Origin: Posidonia oceanica
Taxonomy: Eukaryota > Streptophyta > Magnoliopsida > Alismatales > Posidoniaceae
Assembly (NCBI GenBank): GCA_037176725.1
Contig: JAZBRS010000020.1
Location: forward strand, 99,838,501-99,902,500
DNA: 64,000 bases
Direction of reading: 5' to 3'
Below, in pieces: positions 22,791 to 34,712 of the stretch. The translations under genes were made by a program, and so were the position numbers. The notes under the pieces are model-generated. The model saw nothing but the letters and a program-made list of their open reading frames with translations. It did no database searches and was not told where the DNA came from. Position 1 is the stretch's first letter, and every line of letters begins with the position of its first letter.

Positions 22791-23650
22791 AGCACATGCT
22801 ATATCAGGCCTTGTGCAACTAGTAAGATACATGAAACAACCAATAATTTGAGCATATCTAGGTTGAGCTATAGGAAAATCATCATGTTTATGCAATTTTA
22901 ATGTCACATTAATAGGACTACAAGAAGACTTAATATCAAAGAAATTAAATTTCTTGATTAAATTTTCAACATAATGTGTTTGAGACAAAGCAATTCCACT
23001 TGTAGTTCTAATTATTTTGATTCCTAGAATCACATCAGCTTATCCTAAATCTTTCATATCAAAGTTTTTGGACAAAAAACTTTTAGTCTCATAAATCACA
23101 TTTATATCAGAACCAAATATAAGTATGTCATCTACATAGAGACACAAAATTGTACATTTATCACCAAATATTTTGCTATACACACATCTATCATAATCAT
23201 TGATAGCAAATCCAGCAGAAGTGATAACTTTATCAAACTTTTCATTCCATTATTTTGGAGTTTGTTTTCATCCATATAAAGATTTAATTAATTTACACAC
23301 TTTATGCTCTTGACCACTAACTATAAAACCTTCAGGTTGATTCATATAGATTTTTTCTTCTAAATCACCATTTAAAAATGTAGTTTTTACATCCATTTGG
23401 TGATTTTCAAAATTATATATAGAGGCCAAAGCTAGAAGTACTCTAATAGCGGAATGTCTGGTTACAGGAGAATAAGTGTCAAAATAGTCTATTCCTTTTT
23501 CTGAGAAAATCCCTTAGCCACTAATCTAACTTTATATTTCTTAATGGAACCATCTGGTCTTAATTTTTTTTCCTAAAGATCCATTTACAACCAATTGGTT
23601 TGCTTCCTTTAGGTAAATCACTTAATACCCATATATGATTTATCATTATT
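22791..23650 (-). pseudogene. Copia reverse transcriptase
   Basis: The YVDD catalytic motif is intact (minus strand of 23127-23139, reading CLYVDDILIFGSD). It is followed by a stop, then ILGIKIIRTTSGIALSQTHY and QIIGCFMYLTSCTRPDIA, a typical copia RT C-terminus. The N-terminal half (23200-23650) is cut by several frameshifts and stops, so only short pieces read. It lies between integrase and RNase H as expected. Confidence 0.8.
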
Positions 23651-23679
23651 GATTCCATTTTAGAATTTATAGCTTCTTT

Positions 23680-24770
23680 CTAATATGGAGCATCTCTAGA
23701 ATTAATGGCTTCATTATCTGTTTTAGGATCATCTTCTACTATATATGTTATGAAATCAACAACTAGATCTTTCTCTTTTCTAGGTCTTTTACTTTTCTTT
23801 ATCTCTGGTTCTTGTTGAGTTTCAGATCTTTTAGTAGAATACACACTTGATTCTATAAAAACAAGTTGATTAGATTTTTCTTTCATAGGAAAAATATTTT
23901 CAAAGAATGTGGCATTTCTTTGTTCAACAATCACATTTGTTGGAATTTCATTTATATCAAATTTTATTATCAAAAATTTATACATATATTGATTGTTTGC
24001 ATATCCTAAGAAAATACCATCCACAGTTTTTAGACTAAGTTTTCTTTTCTTATTATCAAGAACCCCAACCTTAGCAAGACAACCCCAAACTTTAAGAGTT
24101 TTAAGATTGAGTTTTATTTTATGCCACATTTCATATGGGGTTAAATCTTTTCCTTTTTGAGGTATCATGATAAGAATTGTACATGAAGTTAAAAGTGCTT
24201 CACCCCACCAACATTTAGTCAATTCTGAAGTTATTAACACAGAATTTATCATGTTGGTTAAAGTTCTATTTTTTCTTTCAACAATACTATTAGATTGAGG
24301 TGAATATGGTGAAGTTAATTGATGTATTATGCCAAATTCTTCACAATATCTTTGAATCTTAGTTGAAGTATATTCTCCTTCTCTATCTGATTTCACTTTC
24401 TTTATTAATTTTCCAGTTTGTCTTTCAACCATAGCTTTGTAAATTAAGACTTTTTCCATAACTTCATTATTATGTTTCATAAAATATACATGTCAATATC
24501 TGGAAAAATCATCTATAAAAGTTATGATGTATCTTTTACCTCCTTTAGTTAATTCACCATTCATTTCACATATGTCTGTGTGAAATAATTCTAATAACTC
24601 AGTCTCTCTATGTTGAACAGATTTAAATGGTTTTCTAGGTTGCTTAGCTTTAACACATGTTTGGCATTTCTCATGTATGTCATTTTGAAATTTAGGAATT
24701 AACTCTAAATTCATCGTTCTTCCCATACAATCTTTATTAACATGTCCTAATCTTAAATGTCACATATAGT
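23680..24770 (-). pseudogene. Copia pre-integrase zinc finger and integrase
   Basis: Two open pieces separated by one stop at about 24487. The first has the zinc-finger half HLRLGHVNKD and KCQTCVKAKQPRKPFKS, then the first catalytic Asp in LELFHTDICEMNG. The second has KSDREGEYTSTKIQRYC (second Asp) and NSIVERKNRTL (Glu). The C-terminus reads VWGCLAKVGVLDNKKRKLS and DGIFLGYANN. All three acidic residues are visible. Homology ends at about 24770, where gag-protease should continue. Confidence 0.88.
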
Positions 24771-25840
24771 AAAGCACACGGTAGGAGAAATTCAATTAAT
24801 TCAAGAGAATGAGTCAAACCCAACACCAGAAACCCCTTATAATTGAAAAAAAATGTTGATAGATGGATAAAGCTAACTCGAAAACACAGATCATTATATG
24901 AATGTCACATGAACAATGAAATATTGAACATTTCAGAAATTATTGTCGCCACTGAAGAATTGCAAGCAAATCATAAGAAGAAAGCAAACTCGACAGAATG
25001 GCTTTCCTATGCAGGATCTAACCTTCCAAGAAGCAAACAAGACAGGGCTTGTACCACACAACAGAGAGGACAATAGATTAAACGCAAAGAATGAAAGAAC
25101 AGATAGTATCAAAATGGTCTGTAGCATGCGTACTGCCATAAAGATTAAAATTAATTGTATTATGCTGCATAGCTAGTGAGAAAATGGTCAGCAGAGTAAT
25201 CCCCCATGCAATACATTAATGACAACCAACCCAATAAAAGCTACTAAAATTAGAACAAGAAAGTCATAGAAGATGAAAAATTCAGATCTCACCACCCCAG
25301 AAGAATTCTTCATGTCAAGCTTCTCCTTTACAAAAGACAAGTGCACCATGCACCCCGACCCTTCTTGTGTTGGATATCACCATTCGATCACGGTAACAAC
25401 TGAATCGGTGTAGAGAGATGCCTCTAAATGGCAGGGAACGATATACGAAAACATAGTAAATGGAGATAAAAGTTGCAAATGTTGTTGAAACTCAATTCCA
25501 AATAGACACTAAGGAAATGTGAGATCCACTTGTCCATTTGCATATATTACTGTCTAATATATTCTACCTAGAAAACCGTGAGATCAAAGTCATACAAAGC
25601 TACATGAAGGATGTATTTTATTGCTATATTATATTTTATTATGTATGGAAATAAATCAAAACTGTCTTCCCTTTATTATATTTTATTGCTGAAACCGTAT
25701 GATATTCGAAATCTATGTAGATAAAATAAAATCATGTTATTCGCCTTTCTCTTTGTTCTTAAACATTACTTGTTGTAATATTATTTTAATCCTAAATCTA
25801 TATAGGTATCACAAGGTTTTTTAATTTTCTTCTTCAAGAT
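24771..25840. other. Non-coding filler replacing gag and protease in the Copia element
   Basis: About 1.07 kb of AT-rich sequence with no gag or protease similarity. Plus-strand open frames at 24843-25176 show no protein features. Origin unknown: either captured genomic DNA or a diverged leader of a non-autonomous family. Confidence 0.5.
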
Positions 25841-26336
25841 TGTTAGAATTTTTAAGCAAATATCAACAATAATATGATATAATGGAAAATGGTATGAACA
25901 AAAATAACGAATAAATAACAACAAAGAGAAGAATAGGAACGATCTTAGCTTTTGGTGAAGCGGGATGAGTCCCTTAACTTGAAGAATAAAATCTATCCTC
26001 AAGTACAGGGATTTTCCAATTCCTCTCCAAGGATACGATGCCAAGAACTCCAAAAGTGCAAGCTTTTTGAGATCTTCGAATCGTACTGTAGTGTTATATG
26101 TCAGAGAAACGAAAAGGAAGAAGCAAAAGAGATTTCTCCCTTGGTTTTTTCCAAAAACACAATAATAAAATATATAAAGGAGAGTGGACACATTGTGAGT
26201 CAACACTATTCCCACTATAAAAGGAAACCACATAATCATAGAGAATCCACATAATAATAGAGTAAATGATATATTAAAAGGTATTAAAAGATGTTTTGAA
26301 ATCGATAATTAAAGCCAAAACCGTTATACTCCAATA
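25841..26336 (-). repeat. 5' LTR of the Copia element
   Basis: Direct copy of 21163-21665. The minus-strand start has decayed from TG to TA (TATTGGAGTATAACGG). Bounded on the right by the CAAGT target duplication. Confidence 0.9.
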
Positions 26337-26341
26337 CAAGT

Positions 26342-26951
26342 TAACTGTACTAATTCTTGTGCTACCAGTTTTAGTAATTTCTCAATAAATAGTGAAGCTT
26401 GACTCTTAATTATACCATTATTTATCAAACTAAAATACGTCACAAAGTGATACTGCTAAATTTACAATTGTTGATCAAATTATATGAAAGTTAGTTTTTC
26501 ATCTTGAAATTCTCCAAAATTTACCATTATCAAATGTTAATAAAAATTCAAATATTTAGGATTGAAAATGTTTAAGCTTTGCTTGGTAAAATAAAATAGA
26601 TAAATATCAAGGGAAAAATGTTGTTTCTTCTACACACCATTTTTTATTTGATTGGGAAAATAAAAGGATGAAACTGTACCATTTTATCTATTTCATGTTC
26701 TAAAATACAATTTGTTAAAATTAAATACAATCTATTTTCAAACTCAATAGAGTTTATTTATATATTAGGCTGATAAGTAAAGCAAGTTTACAAAGTTAGA
26801 GACTTATGAAATAATTCAAATGGAATTTTGCAGGGTGTTTGGGAATAGGAACTTAGGATTTTGGACTTTATTTTTATATAATTTAGAATAAAATGAAAAG
26901 TGGAGATATAAAGTCATTTAATCCAACGATTGATATTCATACACTATATTT
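26342..26951. other. AT-rich anonymous flank
   Basis: No gene or repeat recognised between the Copia element and element F. Confidence 0.5.
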
Positions 26952-28399
26952 ATATTTGTAGACACCCCATTTTGATCCAAGGTCCTAATGCCCATTTTTA
27001 ATCTCGTTCTTTTCAAACCCTAATTCACTCTTTTTTTTCCAACCAATTTCCCATTTATTCCCAAACCCATGCAAATCCTAAATTCCCCCATTTCCACCTC
27101 AAGCCCATGGCTCAAACCATTTATCAACCCATTTTCACATCACAGCCCATGCACTGCAACCCACTGCCTAAATTCAGCCTTCCTCCTTTTATTTTCTCCT
27201 TTTATCCCATTACACACTTCACAGCCTTAAGCCTCAACCCATTGATCTGGGCCCAATTCAGATTTTATTTCTTTTTTCCCTCTTTTCTTCAACCTCCATT
27301 GATATCACACACACCTAGCTCCCTCACTTTTTGGCAGCTGTGCAACCCACAACCTCCTGCAGATTCCCACCTCCTCTGCCACTCCAGCCAACCGTACACA
27401 AGCACCTCAGCCTCCTGCCACCACCTCCCTCTTGGTCGTCGATTTTGGATCTCAGATCCACATCAACAGCAGCCATTGTTTGCCTCCCCCATAAAACAGT
27501 AGCCCACCTTCTTCCATTGCCTCCGGCTTGCTTCCCCACAGTTCCTCATTACACCTCCACACATCCACAGAACCAGAGCAATCCCAATCCACGCAACAAT
27601 AGTAGCTCACCACAGCAGAGCAACCCATCTCTTCCCTCCACAGCTGCAGCACCCATTCCTCCTCACACAGTAGCACACCACCCACAGCAACTCCTCTCCA
27701 CCTCAAGCGATCCTCCACGAGTCCACCTGCAAGGCCAGACCCATAGAGAGAGCTACAGAGAGGAAAAAAGGGAGGAAAATACAAAGAGACCCATTTCTTC
27801 AATCCAAGCATAGAGAGGGAGAGCAGACAATCCACCGGCTCTCTGACTTTCTCCTCAACTCCATCGACTTGCTCCGATCGCGCCAGAAGCCCTCCAGTGC
27901 CGCCAGCGCCTCCTCTGCTCGCAGCACCTTTGCCGCACCCATCCGAGGTCGATAGGCCTCCTCGAGCGTGCACACAGTTATTGGACTTGCCCTTTAGTTT
28001 TGTTAAGGTCCCCTCTTGCTACTTGGCCTATAGCCTGTGGGTTTTGGTTCGAGTCTGCCCCTTTCACCTCGCCGGACTCTAGCTTCTTCCCCGGTGATGT
28101 CCACCAGCTGCACCAAACACTCCCCTTGCCTCCAGATCGCCTCTTCGGACCTCCAGCAGCTCGACCATGCGCTGAGCAAGCCCCACCGTCCGTAGCCATA
28201 CTTGCAACTGCCCACCGAGGTTGACAGAGCACTCCAAATGCCGTCATGCTCCGCTCATGCCTCCCTCACCTCCGGATAGACCATCTCCGGCCTCCGAACG
28301 CCTTCGCTTGGCCGGAAGCTCGCCGCATCGCCGTCCTCCCCCCTTCTTCCCCGGTGCAGTTCTGCAGTGTTGAGCGACACTGTAGAACTATAGCTACTT

Positions 28400-28905
28400 A
28401 AGTTTTAATTCATTATTTGCTGCATTGAAATAAAGTCCAGCTAGTTCTTTTGTTTGCATTTAGGTCCTTCTTTGATTTAGATTTCATTTAAATCATTTTT
28501 AGAATCATATTGCATTGCATAAAAGCCCAGTAGCTTACTTTAATTGCATTTAAGTCCATTGTGCATTCATCAATCATGTAAATGCATTTGTAAACTATAT
28601 TACATTGCAGAAAAGCCCTGTCAGTTAGTTTATTTGCATTTTAGTCCAATTGCATACATTTATTTCATTTAAATGAACATTTAAACCATACTGCATTTTT
28701 GTAAAGTTCTGTACTTTATTATATTTGCATATAGGTCCAGCTGCATACATTCATTCATTTAAATGAACATTTAAACCATATTGCATTGCTGTTAAGTCCT
28801 ACAGTTTTACATATTTGCACATAGGTCCATTTGCATGCATACATTCATTTAAATCATATTTAAACTATATTGCATTTATGCTTGCATTGCATTTAAGTCT
28901 TACAT
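28400..28905 (+). repeat. ~90 bp tandem repeats in LTR F
   Basis: About five diverged units, each with GCATTGCA, a TTAAGTCC or TAGGTCC block and CATTTAAAT. Units reappear at 31085-31400 beyond the nested solo LTR, and, inverted, at 32225-32520, where the unit number differs. Confidence 0.65.
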
Positions 28906-28924
28906 TGTAGTTTCTATAATATCC

Positions 28925-31084
28925 TGATTTTCCATAATATAATTTGAGTTAAATATCTTGGAAAATCATTCCTTGTTTGTGGTGTGTTGGTGTTTGTGTG
29001 TCTCTAGTGGTTTTGTTTCTGGCTCCTCGTTGTTGTTTGGGGTGGCCGAGAGAAAGTAAGGGCTTGGTTGAAAGGAAGTTAGGGGCTTGTTTGTGGTTTG
29101 TGGAGAGAAAAAGAGAGAAATGCAATTTTTCCTCTTTTCTTCCCGCACATGCCTCTTCTTCTTTTTTCTTCCCTTCTTTCTTTTCTCTTCTCATTTTCTC
29201 CACCACTACCGATGCCTGCTGCCACCTTGTGGATCGCCGGCGGTCAGAGGAGGAAGAGGAGAGGAGGCCGGTGCTAGAGGAGGCACAAAAGCAAGCCAGT
29301 GAGGAGGGTGGTGTTTGTCGGCCGGAGGAGGCGGTGTTGTTCGTCGGCTGACCGGTGTTGGGGTGGAGTTGGTTCGCCGGTTGGTGCGTGTTCTCCCCTT
29401 CGTTTCTTTTCCTTAATTCATGCCTAAATGTTTTGAATGCATGTGATCTAGCTATGCCATAATAATTGTAGGATTTTATTTGATTTTGAATGGTTTTGGA
29501 TTGAATGTGGAATGGGTTTAGTTTTGACCTCTTGAGCTTTGCGATTTTATATCTTGATGCATGATGCATGGATTGGTTTGATTTTTGTGCCCAAGTGTAG
29601 AGCACTCGTGAGGCTTTGATTCTAGTATTTACTCGTGATTTATGGATTTTTGTGGTGGAATCGGTTGAGGTTCCCAGCTTGGGCAATTTGTTTTGGTTTT
29701 CTGAAATCGCCTAGATCGGTACGCCTTTTTTTGGACGGTATGCCAATTTCTGTAGAAATCGGTACAATCGGTCAATTTCGGTGTTCCGTTTTGCCGTTAG
29801 TTTTAGACCAGAACCTGATTTCGGTTTGCCAAAATCGATCGATTTGCCGATTACTACGCTGATCGCTCAACTAGTGGATTTGGCTCTTCCAAATCAGGGA
29901 TTTCCGATACGACTTGGGTAAATTTCGGTATGCCGTTTTTGGTTTGGATCCTGGACTCGGTACCCAGAACGGTCAACCGGTTGATTTGGCTCTTTCAAAT
30001 CAAGGATTTTCGGTCGACCAGTAGCATTTTCGGTGTGCCGTTTCAAGGGAAAAGTGGTTTCCAAAGAAGGAAGATTTGGGTTTTCGATGCGTTTGGTTTT
30101 ATTATGATTTGGTATGGTTTTGAGGATTATGAGGAATGATTTTGAAAAGATTTCCAAATAATTTTGGAAAAGAAATGCATGTTTGTGAAAAGAGTTGGAA
30201 ATGATTTCTGTGGTTTTGAAGGACTAAGAGATCGAAGCTTCTGACTGGTAACTAGGGGTGTTTGAATACACTCTAAGGTTCGAGAGTCAGATAGCCTAGG
30301 ATGAGGTTAGCGGTACAGTAGGCCCCGTTGAAACAGACGGTCTACCCTCTATGCTGGTGCTGGCTGGGGCTGGGGTTGGAGTCCCTAGACGCTTGGGCAC
30401 CAAAGGGGTGCCAGAGTACGTAACCCCGTGTTGATATGATGTGGATCATGGAAATGATCTTGATATAAATTGAGGGCTAAGTTCCCGGGGTGGATTGTTC
30501 TCCCACACAGGGTAGTCTTCCGCAGCATTACAGCCAAGAGATGCGTGTGTCATCTGCAACTGCTTGTGGCTAGTGTCGTTCACCTGTGGCCAGGGTGTTC
30601 GATTAGATTTGGAATCGATGTGTCTGTGAGTGTGGATTTGAGATGAATGGTGATGTATTTGAGAATGCATGTTTTAGAAAATGTGGATAGCTTTATAAAA
30701 GCATGTGGTTTTATAAAATGAATGTTATACTTTTAAATAGCATGGATTACTGTGATTTGCAATGTATTGGATATTTACTGCCCTAATTGATAGTTTTGCT
30801 TTGGTTAATGTCTCTGCTTCCGTTGCCGTGGTTTTGGGTGACACATACTGGGTGACTTAGATGTCACTCACGCGTGTTTTGTGTTTTGGTTTTCAGATGC
30901 AGGGTCGAGGTACAGTCTAGCTTGGTGCTTGTTTAGGAGCCACGTAGCCGCACACTGGGGATCTTGGGAGCATTTTAATAGTTTTGTAAAAGTTTTAAAT
31001 TTATTCTCAAATGTAATTAATTGTTTATCTCTTTTAAATTCATTTAGGTAGTTGATGCTATTTTGGTTGTGCCGGGGCGTGACA
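28925..31084 (+). repeat. Solo LTR G nested in LTR F, with GTTTC duplications
   Basis: GTTTC at 28920-28924 and 31085-31089. The start reads TATAATATCCTG (from TG) and the end reads GGTTGTGCCGGGGCGTGACA, a typical plant Ty3/gypsy LTR end. No internal region: a solo LTR left by LTR-LTR recombination. It contains diverged ~125 bp direct repeats around 29760-30060 and otherwise no gene. Confidence 0.8.
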
Positions 31085-31995
31085 GTTTCACTGCATATAG
31101 GTCCTGCAGTTGCATACATAGCCTTCATGCCACATTGCATTTAGGTCCAGCAGCTTAGTTTTATTGCACTTAGGTCCAGAACTTGAATTATTGCATGCTT
31201 ATCATTTCATGGCCATTCTGCATGTAGACCCCTACATTTTGCCCTATTGCATACAGACTCCTACATTTTGCCATATTGCATACAGACACCTACATTTTGC
31301 CATATTGCATACTGACCCCTACATTTTGGTCATATTGCATTTAGACCCTACACTTGGCCCCTATTGCATCAGTGAGCCACTGCATCTCATTCATTGCATC
31401 ATAACTTGCATTACATGCATTGTTTTCCCGATCTATCTTCTCGAGCATATAGATTAGACTTTATCGGTCGATTTCCCCTTACTTGTCGCATCTTTGCATT
31501 GTATGGTTTTCCGTTGGTGTTTTGTTTTCCCCTTGCATGCCGCATCCTTGCATTGAATGATTTTCCTCTAACGTTTTGTTTCCCACTTGCATTGCATATA
31601 GGGCGATGATGATTACTGTTTGGAGTTCTTACGAACCAGGGCCTGTCCCATTCGGAATCCTGACAGCATAGCTGGGCACATAGATTGCATGTTTTGTTTT
31701 CCTTCAAGCATCATGGCATCTTAATCATACTTTTGAGCATACTAAAGCATTCATGGCATAGCATTGCATTCATTCGGCACATGCGAGTGAGTATAGCCAA
31801 GAAAGACCGCTCCTCGGGCGTGTCGGGGGTGCCTAATACCTTCCCTGCACGTAACAGGAGTTCTTACCCTTCTCTGGACCGTAATGACCCAGTGTCGCAT
31901 CCATTTTTGCATGGATCCACTTTGGTTTTCTTTCTCTTTTTTTATCATTACATCCGATTTTCCTCGTCTTCCGGCTTTTTCTTAATTAGACTAGG

Positions 31996-32006
31996 TGGCG
32001 ATTCCA
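31996..32006 (+). other. Primer binding site of element F
   Basis: TGGCGATTCCA directly after the plus-strand LTR; like TGGCGACTCC at LTR B (minus strand). This shows the left copy is a complete LTR with its 5' leader. Confidence 0.6.
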
Positions 32007-32212
32007 TTTTTACTCTTTATCTTTTTATTTCCCTCATCGTCATTTTATTGGTGTTTTTCCTCAAGTCGAACTCTCCTCGGATCCACCATTAGCTGTGGCC
32101 TTCTTTCTCTTCGGCCGGGCGCCTGCAAGCTTTGGCAGCAGCCCCCGCGTCGTACACGAGAGATGGTTACACTAAAGTTACTCAGTCTCATCTCTTTGGT
32201 TACAGTAAAGTT

Positions 32213-34031
32213 AAACTAACTGACAGGGCTTCTCTGCAATGTAATATAGTTTACAAATGTATTTAAATGATTGAAGAATGCACAGTGGACTTAAATGCAA
32301 TTAAAGTAAGCTACTGGGCTTTTATGCAATGCAATATAGTTTCAAAATGCATTTAAATGAATGAATGAATGCACAGTGGACTTAAATGCAATTAAAGTAA
32401 GCTACTGGGCTTTTCTGCAATGCAATATGATTCTAAAAATGATTTAAATGAAATCTAAATCAAAGCAGGACCTAAATGCAAACAAAAGAACTAGCTGGAC
32501 TTTATTTCAATGCAGCAAATAATGAATTAAAACTTAAGCAGCTATAGTTCTACAGTGTCGCCCGACACTGTAGAACTGCGTCGGGGAAGAGGGGGGAGCG
32601 ACGGCGATGCGGCGGGCTTTCGGCCAAGCGGAGGCGTTCGGAGGTTGGAGACAGTCTGTCCGGAGGCGAGGGAGGCGTGAGCGGAGCACGGCGGCGTCTA
32701 GAGTGCTCTGTCAACCTCGGTGGGTAGTTGCAGGTATGGCTGCGGTAGAGGAGGAGATGCTGGTGGACAGTAGGGCTCGCTCGGCGCATGGCCGAGCATT
32801 TGGAGGTCCAAAGAGGTGATCTGGAGGTGAGGGGAGCGTTTGGTGCAGTGGAGCTCGGTCGCGGATGGTGGACATCGTCGGGGAAGAAGGTGGAGTCCGG
32901 CGAGGCAAAAGGGGCAGACTCGAACCAAAACTCAAAGGTGATAGGCTAGGAAGCAAGATGGGACCTTAACGAAGCTAAAGGGCAAGTCCAATACCTGTGC
33001 GCACGCTCAGAGAGGTCTGTCAACCTTGGATGGGTGCGGTAGAGGTGCTGCGAGGAGAGGTGGCGCTGGCGGCGTTGGAGGGCTTCTAGCACGATCGGAG
33101 CGAGTCAATGGAGTTGAGGAGAAGGTCTGAGAGCCGGTGGATTGTCTGCTCTCCCTCTCTATGCTTGGATTGAAGAAATGGGTCTCTGTGTATTTTCCTC
33201 CCTTTTTTCCTCTTTGTAGCTCTCTCTATGGGTCTGGCCTTGCAGTTGGACTCGTGGAGGATCGCTTGAGGTGGAGAGGAGTTGCTATGGGTGGTGTGCT
33301 ACTGTGTGAGGTCGACTGGGTGCTACAGCTATGGAGGGAAGAGATGGGTTGCTCTACTGTGGTGAGCTGCTGCTGTTACGTGGATTGGGATTGCTCTGGT
33401 TCTATGGATGTGTGGAGGTGTGGTGAAGCAAGGAGGTTAATGAGGAACTGTGGGGAAGCAAGCCAGAGGCAATGGAAGGAGGTGGGCTACTGTTTTATTG
33501 GGGAGGCAAACAATGGCTGCCGTTGATGTGGATCTGAGATCCAAAATCGACGGCCAAGAGGGAGGTGGTGGCAGGAGGTTGAGGTGCTTGTGTGCGGTTG
33601 GCTAGAGTGGCAGAGGAGGTGGAAATTTGCAGGAGGTCGTGGGTTATGCAGCTGCCAAAAAGTGAGGGAGCCAGGTGTGTGTGATATCAGTGGAGGTTGA
33701 AGAAGAGAGGGAAAAAAGAAATAAAATCTGAATTGAGCCTGGATCAATGGGCTAAGGCTTAAGGCTGTGAAGTGTGTAATGGCATAAAATGAGAAAATAA
33801 AAGGAGGAAGGCTAAATTTAGGCAGTGGGCTGCAATGCATGGGTTGTGATGTGAAAATGGGTTGATAAATGGTTTGAGCCATGGGCTTGAGGTGGAAATG
33901 GGGGAATTTAGGGTTTGCATGGGTTTGGGAATAAATGGGAAATTGGTTGGTAAAAAAGAGTGAATTAGGGTTTGAAAAAAATGAGATTAAAAATGGGGAT
34001 TAGGACCTTGGTTCAAAATGGGGTGTCTACA
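32213..34031 (-). repeat. Inverted partial LTR forming the right arm of element F
   Basis: Reverse-complement copy of the first ~1.7 kb of LTR F. It ends inside the tandem-repeat zone (near CTAACTGACAGGGC), so the R and U5 parts are missing. It carries the same 131-codon open frame as the left arm (33882-33487). Confidence 0.8.
32546..32577. repeat. 32 bp perfect palindrome in element F
   Basis: Arms AGTTCTACAGTGTCG and its exact complement, separated by CC. The matching place in the left arm (about 28352-28386) holds the same palindrome in degraded form. Confidence 0.85.
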
Positions 34032-34036
34032 ATATT

Positions 34037-34233
34037 ATATATATTAACATATGGATCGGTTCTTGGTTCGATTCAGTTAACCATACTTAGAACCAAAAAC
34101 CAAACCATTAGGAGTGGTTCTAAAATTTGAGAACACAATCAAACTTTTAAAAAGAGCTAAATCGAAACGAGCCATAAAAAATGATTCGACTCTATTCGGT
34201 TAACCTATTCTGACTAAACCGTGTGCACCCCTA
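34037..34233. mobile_element. Remnant of hAT-like element (right end)
   Basis: Matches the right half of the element at 43206-43995, including GGTTAACCATAC and the terminus CCGTGTGCACCCCTA. The left half is not found on the other side of element F, so this copy was truncated. Confidence 0.65.
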
Positions 34234-34712
34234 TCGTCAACCCCCTTATTACTATCGACATTGTCATCGTTATCCTCCTCTTTCATCGTTATGTCTCTTT
34301 TTATCTTGCTGTTGTCATTATTGTCGTCCTCCTTTGTCGTCAATGTCATCATTGTCCTCATCCTCTGCCTGTACAATCGTCCCTTTTCCCTTAGTTGTCG
34401 ACATTATCTTTGTTGTTCTCCTCCTCCTTTATCATTATCGTATTTTTTCCCTTATTGATGTCATCATCGTCTCCTTTTCGCTTACGCTATCATCATCGCC
34501 ATCCTTCTTGACCTCTGTCGTTAATGTCATCCTCCTCTATCATCGTCCATTTTCACTTTGTTGTCAACATTGTCTTTTTAGACCTCCTCCTCCTTTATCT
34601 CACTGTCTTTGTCAACATTGTCTTTGTCTTTGTCAATATTGCTATCATTGTCATCCTCTTCCTCCTCCTTAGTCATCATAGTAGTTCTCTCCTTCTTGAG
34701 AGGGCATAATAG
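34234..34712 (+). repeat. Pyrimidine-rich degenerate trinucleotide low-complexity block
   Basis: Degenerate TCG/TCA/TCC-type triplets. The open frames it gives (up to 149 codons) are Ser/Leu/Phe/Pro low complexity and not treated as genes. Confidence 0.7.

Larger units (their letters stand above)
21163..26336 (-). mobile_element. Ty1/copia retrotransposon, non-autonomous, with CAAGT target duplications
   Basis: LTRs at 21163-21665 and 25841-26336, flanked by CAAGT at 21158-21162 and 26337-26341. The pol order on the minus strand is integrase, RT, RNase H, which defines Copia. LTRs are about 93% identical by eye. Gag and protease are absent: coding homology starts abruptly at about 24770 inside the pre-integrase region, and about 1.07 kb of unrelated DNA fills the gap to the 5' LTR. 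No primer site of the usual TGGTATCAGAGC type is seen next to the 5' LTR. Confidence 0.92.
26957..31995 (+). repeat. Plus-strand LTR of element F (interrupted by solo LTR G)
   Basis: Starts TGTAGACACCCC and ends just before the primer site TGGCGATTCC. Without the nested 2.16 kb solo LTR it is about 2.87 kb. The 3' portion (31795-31890) contains the block around CACGTAACAGGAGTTC that is shared, inverted, with LTRs B and C (44722-44790, 48780-48850), so these belong to one superfamily. It is Pro/Ser/Thr-codon-rich near 27100-27900, producing long open frames on both strands. Confidence 0.75.
26957..34031. mobile_element. Element F: inverted-LTR retrotransposon with ATATT target duplications
   Basis: Both outer ends are the same U3 terminus: TGTAGACACCCC at 26957 on the plus strand and the same bases at 34031 on the minus strand. 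ATATT flanks both sides (26952-26956 and 34032-34036). Arms 26957-28633 and 32213-34031 are inverted copies, roughly 94% identical by eye over the first 450 bp. Between them lie the rest of the plus-strand LTR, interrupted by a solo LTR, then a primer site at 31996 and about 200 bp of leader. No coding region is present. The target duplication argues for a single insertion event. Confidence 0.8.

Noticed and set aside
27331..27973. 160- and 173-codon open frames on opposite strands in LTR F
   Set aside because: Low-stop Pro/Ser/Thr or Gly/Val composition of the LTR; not conserved as pairs in the inverted arm with the same boundaries.
29635..30139. Open frames within solo LTR G
   Set aside because: They arise from diverged direct repeats with CGGTATGCCGTTTT and show no protein features.
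26957..34031. Two independent solo LTRs in opposite orientation
   Set aside because: The same ATATT five bases border the two outermost ends, and the plus-strand copy continues into a primer site and leader, which favours a single insertion.
34223..34672. 149-codon plus-strand open frame
   Set aside because: Low-complexity Ser/Leu/Pro/Phe translation of a degenerate trinucleotide block; no domain or splice context.
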